From Tridacna crocea (taxonomy: Eukaryota; Mollusca; Bivalvia; Cardiida; Cardiidae), in contig OX031059.1 of assembly GCA_943736015.1 (NCBI GenBank), positions 48,495,159 to 48,559,158 on the forward strand: a DNA stretch of 64,000 nt. Direction: 5' to 3'. Of the stretch, positions 61,229-64,000 are shown piece by piece. Position numbers and translations under genes: made by a program. The notes beneath the pieces are model-generated. The model searched no databases, was not told the DNA's origin, and worked only from the letters and a program-made list of their open reading frames with translations. Numbering within the stretch: the first letter of the stretch is position 1; every line of letters starts with the position of its first letter.

Positions 61229-62809
61229 TTAGGCAAGTAGACGGGGGAACAGGCAGGCAAACAGACAGAGAGCTAACGAACTAACGGCAGGGAGAATGAA
61301 AGAAGGGAAGGAAGGAAAAATGAAAAAAAATCCACAGCAAAACAATTGAAGAAAATTTTCAATCGGTAAAGGAACGAACCTAGATAATCAAATGTTGAAG
61401 TTTTGTGATCAGTGTGGATCCAAGACTGCTGGTCTTGTTGGCCCCAAACAGTTTTTCTCTGCAAATAAGATATCTCGGTCTCCAAAGTGTGAACAACTTT
61501 TATAGGGGATAGTTGCATTCAAATCCTGATATACACTCTCTGTAAAACATAACAGTATTTCAATGGCTGCATGTGGATTTTTAATTTATAAGAGATGAGT
61601 TAGAAATAGACAGTGTTGGTTGGTTGTATTGGGGTTTAACGCCATTTTAACAGCTAAGGTCATATCATGGCGGTCGGTGACGCACATGTATTTCCTGGCT
61701 TTCTTACACCGGTACTAACACAAATTTCTCACCGACTACTTTTCTCACTTGCTTCAGCAGAGGTAAGAGGCGAAAATACGCCGGTGTAATGCAGAGAAAT
61801 GACCCCCATTACAAAATGACCCATGGGTAATTTCTCTACGTAGAGGAATGACCTATGGGTCATTTTTCTACGTAGAGGAATGACCCGGCTCATTATTCTA
61901 CGTAGAGAAATGACCCCATGGGTCATTTCTTTACGTAGAATAATGACCCGGATCACTTTTCTAACTAGTGAAATTATTTCTGGGGTCATTTTTCTACGAT
62001 GACCCGGGTCATTTTGTAGGGGAGGGTCATTTCTCTGCATTACACCGGAAAGAAAGTTTCGCCTCAACCGGGTATCGCACTCACAACCACCCCGTCAAGA
62101 GTCCGACTCGCTCACCACTAAGCCACCCGGGCGGGAACATAATTATAAAGTGAGCTTTATGAAAAGGATGAAAAGGAGGTTTAATGCATCCGCAAAAAGT
62201 GTCGACTCAGATCAGCCTGTGCCGTTTGTGCAGGCTAACCAAGGCCGATTCTTTTCGTATTGGTCGATCAGTTGTCCACAGCATAAAGTTTATCCCATGA
62301 ATCAGTTGATATAGTTTCATGGATCAATAATCACGTGACTTGCTTGGTTTAATACATGAAATGCGTTTAGCTTCCTTTTGCCAGAGCTTAAGTCGTTATG
62401 GTCTGCAACACGCAAAAAGGGGCATTCTGGTATTGGCGTAAAGTGTCGTCTCGGATCAGCCTGCGCAGTCCGCGCAGGCTGATCCGAAACGACACCTTCC
62501 GTTTTTATGTACGAGTAACTGTCTGTTTTGCCCAAAGTCTTCTGAAGAACAAAATCTAATGAAGACGTAAAGCGCTGTCTCGGATTAGGCTGCGCGGACT
62601 GCCTAGGCTGATCCGAGACGACACTTTACGCAAAATGTCCGAATGCCCCTTTCCGCGTGATGCGTTATTATCATGTGTCTATTTCAGTTTGCAGCGTTCT
62701 TCTCCTACATCTGGAAGTTTGGGGAGTTTCTCTGTAAGAGCGTTCACTACATCCAGAATGTGTCCTGTATCTGTTCTGTCTCGACCTTGACCTTCATGAG
62801 CCTTGAAAG
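31474..62809 (+). CDS. Class A (rhodopsin-like) neuropeptide-type GPCR, first two coding exons
   Basis: Exon 1 (31474-31749) and exon 2 (62688-62809) join in phase 0 and give 132 residues plus the first two bases of an Arg codon; the gene runs off the right edge. Seen: extracellular N-terminus with sequons at Asn9, Asn14 and Asn19; TM1 (about 36-60) with the class A G-N pair (Asn53); TM2 (about 71-91) with the LASAD motif (Asp81); the W-x-F-G loop (Trp101); the conserved Cys108 at the top of TM3; and TM3 ending SLER, the E/D-R-Y box. TM4-7 are missing. Known family role: ligand-activated G-protein coupling at the plasma membrane. The CVPVK/FGEFLCK region fits a peptide receptor, but I cannot name the ligand. 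The intron is 30,938 bp and is filled with repeats. The ATG at 31474 is the first in-frame ATG. Confidence 0.85.
31830..32016. mobile_element. TTAA-type MITE at the start of the GPCR intron, core deleted
   Basis: TTAACTCATTACCAAACGAC to TGTTAATGGGTTAA. The palindromic core has been excised (CATTGCGGGAACAATGTTTT). It begins 80 bp after the exon 1 donor. Confidence 0.85.
32420..32560. mobile_element. GTCAGCCTGCGCAA single-hairpin repeat
   Basis: GTGAGCCATAGTTTGTGAAA, then a hairpin CAGCCTGCGCAATTCAAGCA / GCAGGCTGGCC, then TGTAAATTTTCTGTATGTC. Sister copies are at 37270, 38165, 62150 and 62940. Confidence 0.7.
32584..32821. mobile_element. ATGACC/GGTCAT hairpin-array element, copy 1
   Basis: Flanked by CCGG (32580-32583 and 32822-32825). 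The ends are TGTAATGCAGAGAAATGACC and its inverse. The interior is a chain of short palindromic blocks such as AATGACCCGGGTCATT joined by TCTACGTAGA. No coding capacity. Confidence 0.85.
33050..33617 (+). mobile_element. Dispersed repeat, copy 2, interrupted by an ATGACC-array element
   Basis: Homologous to 22142-22480. Homology stops at TGTTTCCGG (33330) and resumes at CCGGCAATGAAATG (33528), on either side of the inserted element. Confidence 0.75.
33331..33527. mobile_element. ATGACC/GGTCAT hairpin-array element, copy 2
   Basis: Bounded by CCGG (33327-33330 and 33528-33531). The left terminus has lost about 10 bp (TGAAATGACC), while the right keeps TTCTCTGCATTACA. The interior has the same ACGTAGA-linked palindromes. 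Confidence 0.85.
33640..33880. mobile_element. Decayed copy of the CACTCGTG hairpin foldback family
   Basis: Keeps ATATGACGTAATTTG, GAGGTACGCAACGGGGAATT, TCGGTAGTGTTTTCAAGATC and GTGGCTGCTGCGCCACTTGT, which align with 41060-41300. The second hairpin arm is missing. Confidence 0.65.
34148..34229. repeat. Palindrome, arms AAGTAACGCAACTTCTGATT
   Basis: CTAAATCTGAAAGTAACGCA and AACTTCTGATT are repeated inverted as AATCAGAAGTTGCGTTAC and TTTCAAATCTAG around a TGCTACACCAAATGGTTTAGCC loop. Confidence 0.88.
34340..34585. mobile_element. TTAA-type MITE, diverged
   Basis: CGTATTTGCAGACGACAAAA, core AAAATAATGGTTACCAGCAT, TTTTCAAAAGCCCCTATTTT and GACTGGGATAATTTTTACAC remain. Confidence 0.65.
34645..34845. 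mobile_element. TTAA-type MITE, diverged
   Basis: Starts TTAATCCTTTTCCAAAGGAT; a left arm with GACCCTGTTAAAGAAAG, a core broken around CCCAAGCTGGTTAATC, and TTTTCTCACAATGTTTTCTA follow. A related scrap lies at 35095-35288. Confidence 0.6.
36669..37265 (+). mobile_element. tRNA-derived SINE (same family as 9166), interrupted by another element
   Basis: Leader ACGAGAGACCACTCC, A-box-like TTAGCTCAGTCATTATGG, B-box GGTTCGAACCC, tail GGGACTTTGTTCATAAGA. A 387-bp SINE-like element is inserted in the leader at 36720-37106. Confidence 0.8.
36712..37114 (+). mobile_element. SINE-like 350-bp family, copy 1, nested, with 8-bp duplication
   Basis: CAATACCT (36712-36719) and CAACACCT (37107-37114) flank the insert; the sister SINE at 9166 has a single CAATACCT here. 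The insert starts GTTGTCTGCGCATGTCATAT and ends CATCTAGTGGGAGATAATG. A 39-bp stretch at its start is tandemly duplicated (36721-36797), unlike other copies. Confidence 0.82.
37270..37415. mobile_element. GTCAGCCTGCGCAA single-hairpin repeat
   Basis: ATGAGCCATGTTCTATGAAA, hairpin GGCCAGCCTGCGCAATCCGC / GCAGGCTGGCC, then TGGTAAATTTTCTCCATGTC. Confidence 0.75.
37741..37800. repeat. GAA / GAT / GA microsatellite
   Basis: (GAA)n runs into (GAT)n and then (GA)n. The acidic reading frame across it is an artefact of the repeat. Confidence 0.95.
37868..38137. mobile_element. GCCTGCGCAG double-hairpin MITE, intact representative
   Basis: Ends ATATGGAGTGCAACACGCGA and its near-perfect inverse. Two hairpins, ATTAGCCTGCGCAGTCCGCA / AGGCTAATCC and TTAGCCTGCGCGGACTGCGC / AGGCTAATCC, flank a spacer ATTAGATTTTGTGCTACAGT. 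About 270 bp, no coding capacity. Other copies: 29377-29790 and 62396-62665. Confidence 0.88.
38165..38280. mobile_element. GTCAGCCTGCGCAA-type repeat, degraded hairpin
   Basis: ATTGCATCTGCGAAAAGTAT, a broken hairpin (CAGTCCGCGCATTCTGACC) and TTGGTCAATTTTCTGTATGT. Confidence 0.55.
38300..38528. mobile_element. TTAA-type palindromic MITE, intact
   Basis: TTAACTCTTTACCACACGAG to GTGTGGTAATGGGTTAA, core ATGCTGGTTACCAGCAT inside CACTGTGGGAAAAGGAGAA / TTCTCCTTTTCCCATAGTG. TTAA on both sides. Very similar to the copy at 63130. Confidence 0.92.
38644..38800. mobile_element. 157-bp TTAA-flanked repeat (third type)
   Basis: TTAACCCATTACCAGGGTTC at the left, GAAATTGCTAGCAGAGGGTTAA at the right. The centre resembles a MITE right arm (ATTGAAAGCGTTTGCTTACA). 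Its last part is the start of the tandem array that follows. Confidence 0.55.
38766..39406 (+). repeat. 107-bp tandem array, six near-identical units
   Basis: Unit starts fall at 38872, 38979, 39086, 39193 and 39300, exactly 107 bp apart, with a partial first unit at 38766. Each unit contains GAAATTGCTAGCAGAGGGTTAA and the flank CTTGACATCCTGCGTGTGTA. Very few substitutions are seen until the last unit. Confidence 0.95.
39813..40120. repeat. Pyrimidine-rich (CTAC/CTAT)n satellite with about 105-bp higher-order unit
   Basis: Three blocks, each with TCTCTCCATTTATCCA(C/T)AACCC, then (CTAC)(CTAT) tetranucleotides, then CACACCCACCCACGTAC. Confidence 0.85.
40681..40760. repeat. Palindrome, CGTAACTACAGCTTGT core, copy 1
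   Basis: TTTACTTCGAAAACC and CGTAACTACAGCTTGT pair with ACAAGCTGTAGTTACG and GGTTTTTAGAAGTAAA; followed by CCGACGATATT. Sister copy at 44748. Confidence 0.9.
40919..41365 (+). mobile_element. CACTCGTG hairpin foldback element, copy 1
   Basis: Starts TTTCATGCTTTCCGGTAGGA; contains an ACTGGTACCACCAGT palindrome and, at about 41225-41345, a hairpin whose arms read AAATTTATTTCAT, ACCATCGGTAATATTTTCAC and CGTGGCTGCGCCACG at the turn. A nearly identical copy lies inverted at 51175-51622. Confidence 0.88.
41637..41904. mobile_element. ATGACC/GGTCAT hairpin-array element, copy 3
   Basis: Left flank CCGG (41633-41636); right flank TTGG, a changed CCGG. Ends TGTAATGTCAGAAAAATGAC and TTTCTCTGCATTACA. 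The interior is repeated CTACGTAGAGAAATGACCC blocks in both directions. Confidence 0.85.
42065..42312. mobile_element. GATCAGACTG hairpin TTAA family, intact copy
   Basis: TTAACCTGCTAAGCGCGACA to GAGGACAAGGGTTAA, TTAA on both sides. The hairpin is ATCAAGATCAGACTGTAC / GTGCCGTCTGATCTTTGAT. It contains a long C then A run (42184-42235). Confidence 0.85.
42793..42961. repeat. 170-bp near-perfect palindrome, AACCGCCTTCTTCAAGTGTG arms
   Basis: ACGTTTAATTATAAAATA, CAAACTTTCGGCG, CCGCCTTCTTCAAGTGTG and ATCCTGTGATAGAATGCC are all repeated inverted, turning at CTGCAGTAATCTGCAG. A relative with a longer turn lies at 54249. Confidence 0.93.
42962..43759. other. Intron stretch, no gene or repeat recognised
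   Basis: Small ORFs at 43253-43456 and 43378-43629 overlap in different frames and match nothing I know. Confidence 0.4.
43760..43860. mobile_element. TTAA-type MITE, left half only
   Basis: TTAACCAGTTACCACACAATC through GTGGGAAAAGGAGGGTGAGG; broken in the core. Confidence 0.75.
44748..44822. repeat. Palindrome, CGTAACTACAGCTTGT core, copy 2
   Basis: GTCGGTGTGCTTCCAAAACC plus TCGTAACTACAGCTTGT and their inverse. The core equals that at 40681, while the outer stem differs in both arms together. Followed by the same CGACGATATT motif. Confidence 0.9.
46305..46533. mobile_element. TTAA-type MITE inside the 5.7-kb element
   Basis: TTAACCTTTTACCACACAAT to GTTTTGTAGAGAGTTAA; core eroded (GGAAATACTAGATACAAGCA). 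Confidence 0.8.
46560..46782. mobile_element. TTAA-type palindromic MITE inside the 5.7-kb element
   Basis: TTAACCCTTTACCACACAAC to TGTGGTAATGGGTTAA, core ATGCTGGTAACCAGCAT. TTAA on both sides, 27 bp after the previous copy. Confidence 0.9.
47150..47297. mobile_element. TTAA-type MITE, left end lost
   Basis: TTTGTTTCCAGCAGGGTAG, core AAAATACTGGTTTCCAGCAT (stem mismatch), right end GTCGTAAAAGGGTTAA. Confidence 0.75.
47312..47438. repeat. Palindrome with CAAGTGATTTCGTATTGGCC arms
   Basis: ATTAATCAAGTGATTTCGTA and TTGGCCCAGTTACAGGTC are repeated inverted; the turn holds GGTCAGCCGTATTGATCC with a partial second match. Confidence 0.9.
47700..49149. other. Interior of the 5.7-kb element, no gene recognised
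   Basis: Contains a short hairpin at 48697-48750 (CAAACCCCTGTGAACCCCAC / GTGGGGTTTGCAGGGGT) and AACCGCCTC/GAGGCGGTT at 48801. No open frame above about 60 codons. Confidence 0.4.
49150..49460. repeat. 300-bp inverted repeat inside the 5.7-kb element
   Basis: ATGCAAGTGTTTGCCTTT, TAGCGGTATGCAG and GAAGCATGGTATACGATGGA pair with TCCATCGTATATCATGCTTC, CTGCATACTGCTG and AAAGGCAAACACTTGCAT. Confidence 0.88.
51175..51622 (-). mobile_element. CACTCGTG hairpin foldback element, copy 2 (inverted to copy 1)
   Basis: Reads GAGGATATTTGTTG at the left and TCCTACCGGAAAGCATGAAA at the right, the reverse of 40919-41365. The hairpin at 51201-51310 keeps the TGGCTGCGCCA turn. Confidence 0.88.
52038..52187 (+). 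repeat. Direct tandem duplication, about 74-bp unit, two copies
   Basis: AACAATACCGGCTACATAAA...GTGTAGTTTGGGCAG occurs twice with a handful of substitutions. Confidence 0.9.
52434..52808 (+). mobile_element. SINE-like 350-bp family, copy 2, with 9-bp duplication
   Basis: CTTCCCAAA at 52434-52442 and 52800-52808 flank the body, which starts GTTGTCTGCGCATGTCATAT and ends CATCTAGCGGGAGAT. Confidence 0.85.
53218..53429. mobile_element. GATCAGACTG hairpin TTAA family
   Basis: TTAACTGTTTGGTTGCTGAG to CAGCAGGATAAGGGTTAG; hairpin AGATCAAGATCAGACTGTAC / GAAGTCTGATCTTGGATCT. Confidence 0.82.
53701..53821. repeat. Imperfect palindrome, CAGGTG...GGGGACTTGGA arms
   Basis: CAGGTGTCAGGGGACTTGGA pairs with TCCAAGTCCCCTTCCACCTG; the inner stem also pairs in part (GTGGTGAAACATGTTCCC region). 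Confidence 0.75.
54249..54440. repeat. 190-bp palindrome, relative of 42793
   Basis: TTACAATAATGTACACAAGC, CAACCGCCTTCTTCTAGTGT and GATCCTGTGATAC are repeated inverted. The turn is extended by GTTCAGTT...AACTGAAC and CCTTGG. Confidence 0.92.
54441..56044. other. Intron stretch, no gene or repeat recognised
   Basis: Short overlapping ORFs only (54451-54738, 55010-55348 minus); none resembles a known family or carries GPCR transmembrane motifs. Confidence 0.4.
56045..56412 (-). mobile_element. SINE-like 350-bp family, copy 3, inverted
   Basis: Reads CTTATCTCCCGCTAGATGTC at the left and TCGAAGATTATGACATGCGC at the right, the reverse of copies 1, 2 and 4. No clear target duplication. Confidence 0.82.
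56475..56575. repeat. Palindrome with GAGATAAACTTTTATTAAAC arms
   Basis: The arms pair with GTTTAATAAAATCTTATCTC; the inner stem GGGAAAATGTTAT pairs with ATAACATTTCCC around AAGCTTGCCAAAGGCTTGCT. Confidence 0.88.
56733..56956. mobile_element. TTAA-type MITE
   Basis: GAGCCCTTTACAATCCCGTA to CGTCTGGTGAACAGTTAA; half of the core stem changed (AAAATGCTGGTAACACCCGT). A scrap of another copy lies at 57456-57595. Confidence 0.78.
57692..57915. mobile_element. TTAA-type palindromic MITE
   Basis: GAGTTTAACAAACGACAAAA to GTTTGGTAAAGGGATTAA, core ATGCTGGGTACCAGCAT. Confidence 0.85.
57955..58080. mobile_element. Fragment of the GATCAGACTG hairpin family
   Basis: TTAACTCCGAGGCTGCCAGG, then AGTGTAGATTAAGATCAGAC and ATCTGACCTTGGATCTAC; the right half is lost. 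Confidence 0.65.
58143..58361. mobile_element. TTAA-type MITE with a variant but still perfect core palindrome
   Basis: TTAACTCTTTACCCCATAAG to GAGTAAAGGGTTAA, TTAA on both sides. The core at 58262-58308 reads GGCAAAAGGTGAAATTGCTC / GAGCAATTTCACCTTTTGCC: several bases differ from the usual core, each matched in the opposite arm. Confidence 0.85.
59061..59287. mobile_element. TTAA-type palindromic MITE with compensated core changes
   Basis: Core ACGCTGGTTACCAGCGT and outer stem CATTGTAGG / CCTACATTG, against ATGCTGG..CCAGCAT and CATTGTGGG / CCCACAATG elsewhere. The ends are decayed (GTGTAGGGTTATG). Confidence 0.8.
59564..60085 (-). mobile_element. tRNA-derived SINE (second family) with 9-bp duplication, interrupted by a MITE
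   Basis: ACATTAGAT at 59564-59572 and 60077-60085 flanks the SINE. On the minus strand it begins GCCCGCCCGGGTGGCTCAGT (A-box), then GGTTGTGAGTTCGATACC (B-box), a body with CATATCATGGCGG-type sequence reading the other way, and the tail GGGGTTTAAC...GGTTGG. The CCGG at 59986-59989 is uninterrupted. A MITE splits the tail at 59595-59834. Confidence 0.9.
59595..59834. mobile_element. TTAA-type palindromic MITE nested in a SINE
   Basis: Host GGGGTTTAACGCC (as in the SINE at 61616) is split into GGGGTTTAA and TTAACGCC, which shows a 4-bp TTAA duplication. Ends CCCTTTCCCAAACAATCC and GTTTGGGAAAGGG. The core has a small duplication (GCTGGTTAAATGCTGG). Confidence 0.95.
60121..60354. mobile_element. 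TTAA-type palindromic MITE, intact
   Basis: TTAATTCATTACCAAACGAC to TGTGGAAATGGGTTAA; TTAA on both sides; core ATGCTGGTTACCAGCAT. Confidence 0.92.
60496..60869 (+). mobile_element. SINE-like 350-bp family, copy 4, with 13-bp duplication
   Basis: ATGCATTAAGCCC at 60496-60508 and 60857-60869 flanks the body GTTGTCTGCGCATGTCATAT ... CATCTAGCGGGACATA. The duplicated sequence belongs to another repeat (compare 38600 and 63410). Confidence 0.9.
61176..61228. repeat. (GA)n microsatellite followed by G run
   Basis: About 45 bp of GA dinucleotides ending in nine G. Confidence 0.97.
61229..61615. other. Intron stretch, no gene recognised
   Basis: Purine-rich start (GGCAGGCAAACAGACAGAG); the 81-codon minus ORF here is low-complexity and unrecognised. 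Confidence 0.4.
61616..62135 (-). mobile_element. tRNA-derived SINE (second family), copy 2, interrupted by an ATGACC-array element
   Basis: Tail GGTTGGTTGTATTGGGGTTT, uninterrupted TTTAACGCCATTTTAACAGC, then a body split at CCGG (61781-61784) and resuming at AAAGAAAGTTTCGCC; head AGCCACCCGGGCGGG at the right. Confidence 0.88.
61785..62044. mobile_element. ATGACC/GGTCAT hairpin-array element, copy 4, nested in a SINE
   Basis: CCGG at 61781-61784 and 62045-62048. Ends TGTAATGCAGAGAAATGACC and GGTCATTTCTCTGCATTACA are perfect inverses. The interior alternates ATGACCCATGGGT-like and CTACGTAGA blocks. Confidence 0.93.
62150..62290. mobile_element. GTCAGCCTGCGCAA-type single-hairpin repeat, degraded
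   Basis: TTAATGCATCCGCAAAAAGT, hairpin ATCAGCCTGTGCCGTTTGTG / CAGGCTAACC, then TATTGGTCGATCAG. Confidence 0.65.
62396..62665. mobile_element. GCCTGCGCAG double-hairpin MITE next to GPCR exon 2
   Basis: TATGGTCTGCAACACGCAAA at the left, hairpins GATCAGCCTGCGCAGTCCGC / AGGCTGATCC and GATTAGGCTGCGCGGACTGC / AGGCTGATCC, right end CGAATGCCCCTTTCCGCGTG. It ends about 25 bp before the exon acceptor AG at 62687. Confidence 0.85.
62688..62809 (+). CDS. GPCR coding exon 2 (extracellular loop 1 and TM3)
   Basis: Acceptor GTGTCTATTTCAG, donor GAAAG/GTGGGT. It encodes FAAFFSYIWKFGEFLCK then SVHYIQNVSCICSV and ends SLE plus two bases of Arg, the phase at which many peptide GPCRs split the E-R-Y box. No further exon is seen before 64000. 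Confidence 0.85.
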
Positions 62810-62939
62810 GTGGGTGTGGATTTCAGTCAACACATGATACTACTGTATGTTACAAACTATCTTTTGTCATGTCAGCTGTCGCCTTTCTGTGGGTATTTAA
62901 ATGTGTAACTAACTATACGGAATGCAATAAGTGTTACTT

Positions 62940-63090
62940 AAGAAGCAAGTCATATGAGCCGTGCTCTGTGAAAAGGGAGCTCAATTCATCAGTAAAAAGT
63001 ATCGGCCTAGGTCAGCCTGCGCGAATTGCGCAAGCTGACCTGGGTCGATACTTTTTGCTGTTGGTAAATTTTCTGTATGAACAAGGACCA
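62940..63090. mobile_element. GTCAGCCTGCGCAA single-hairpin repeat
   Basis: CATATGAGCCGTGCTCTGTG, a hairpin from AAAAAGTATCGGCC through GTCAGCCTGCGCGAATTGCG to its inverse CGATACTTTTT, then TTGGTAAATTTTCTGTATG. Confidence 0.82.
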
Positions 63091-63129
63091 GTTTACCTAT
63101 TGACTCACCCTATCGTCAGACAAAAATGG

Positions 63130-63348
63130 TTAACTCTTTACAAAACGAGACTGGTTCAAATTGAAAGCATTTGCAGACGACAAAATGAATATGACTAAAA
63201 TATAGAAATTTGTTCTGGGAAGGGTAGAAAACACTGTGGGAAAAGGAGAAAATGCTGGTTACCAGCATTTTCTCCTTTTCCCATAGTGTTTTCAAAAGGC
63301 TTCTTTTTCAGGGGCGTCAAAAGTAGGGATTGTGTGGTAATGGGTTGA
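63130..63348. mobile_element. TTAA-type palindromic MITE
   Basis: TTAACTCTTTACAAAACGAG to GTGTGGTAATGGGTTGA; core ATGCTGGTTACCAGCAT. Shares CACTGTGGG / CCCATAGTG stem variants with 38300. Confidence 0.9.
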
Positions 63349-63734
63349 TATGGATCTTTTATTATGTGAAGACTTGCTTGGTATCATGAATCACGGAACA
63401 TGGATATGAATTAAGCCCCCTTTTTCCAGAGCATGGCTAATACCTATCATATAGATAGAAGTTGTAAATTTGCCCGCAGATAGGTTTTCAGGGGGCCGCA
63501 TAATTAACATGCCCATATTTTCTACCAATCGCTAATTTCCATTAATTCATTCAGATACAGTCGATACCAAGAAGTAGGTCAAAGTTTCAGTGCATCCTGC
63601 CATGCAAAAATGTATTTAAACAGTTGCTAAGGAATGTTAATAAAGCATTTGAAATAGGAGAGATTCCAAAGGCACTATGGCTTCTGCAATCGCTAGTGCA
63701 GCTTTATTCTTTTCTTTTGAAATATCAATTACAT

Positions 63735-64000
63735 TTAACCCTTTTCCTGGCAAATATTTTAATTCAAACCTTCAAGCCAGTAGAAAAGACAACTATAATC
63801 CTATTTCAACCTTACTTTTTTTAAAAAGAAATATCTCCTTATCGGAAAGAGTAGATCCAAGATCAGACTGCACGTTCTGTGCAGTCTGATCTTGATCTTA
63901 TCTTCACTGTCCGCAGGAGGTCTTTGAGGAGTGATACGGTCTTGGCCAACAGACTCCGGATATACATCCATGATTTGGTACGGTAGGCTATGATTGAATA
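63735..64000. mobile_element. GATCAGACTG hairpin TTAA family, cut by window edge
   Basis: TTAACCCTTTTCCTGGCAAA at the left and a perfect central hairpin AGATCAGACTGCACGTTC / TGTGCAGTCTGATCT; the right terminus is not reached or is degraded. Confidence 0.75.

Overview
This is a 64-kb piece of an AT-rich, intron-bearing animal genome. It is gene-poor and packed with short non-autonomous transposons, hairpin repeats and minisatellites. The spliced genes and the style of repeats (tRNA-derived SINEs, palindromic MITEs, GGAC microsatellite elements) suggest a marine or freshwater bivalve mollusc. I would guess a dreissenid-like bivalve, but that part is recollection, not proof.

Three protein genes can be supported, and no single long ORF reveals any of them; each was assembled from exons with matching splice phases. 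(1) At the left edge, on the minus strand, are the first two coding exons (1403-1482 and 378-483) of a RidA/UK114-family imine deaminase; the rest lies off the window. (2) From 8413 to 19281, on the plus strand, is a complete seven-coding-exon POP1 gene (905 codons), the large protein subunit of RNase P and RNase MRP. (3) From 31474, on the plus strand, is the start of a class A peptide-type GPCR: exon 1 carries TM1-TM2, then comes an intron of about 31 kb (31750-62687), and exon 2 carries TM3 up to the E-R motif; the remaining exons are off the right edge. A TATA-like box lies 145 bp before the GPCR start codon.

The rest is repeats. The most abundant is a family of about 225-bp MITEs with TTAA target duplications, CCCTTT(A)CC termini and a strongly palindromic core (more than 30 full or broken copies, including inside introns of all three genes). 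A second TTAA family of about 220-250 bp shares the target but not the sequence. Larger elements are a Mutator-like element (5881-7097, 9-bp target duplication), two opposed copies of a 1.2-kb element with TATGCTCCCCGAA ends (3803-5053 and 14669-15882), a 2.66-kb foldback element (22610-25267) inserted in a 38-bp satellite that continues to 27275, and a 5.7-kb foldback element (45058-50761) in the GPCR intron. A hairpin-array element built from ATGACC/GGTCAT blocks occurs four times, flanked by CCGG; two related empty sites in this same window indicate that CCGG is the target duplication. Two tRNA-derived SINE families and a third SINE-like family with 8-13-bp duplications are present, several nested in one another.

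The genes do not form an operon-like unit. RidA and POP1 are divergent, separated by about 6.9 kb of repeats, and the GPCR lies about 12 kb downstream of POP1. The main interest of the window is the nested insertion record, which allows target sites and relative ages of several non-autonomous families to be read directly.
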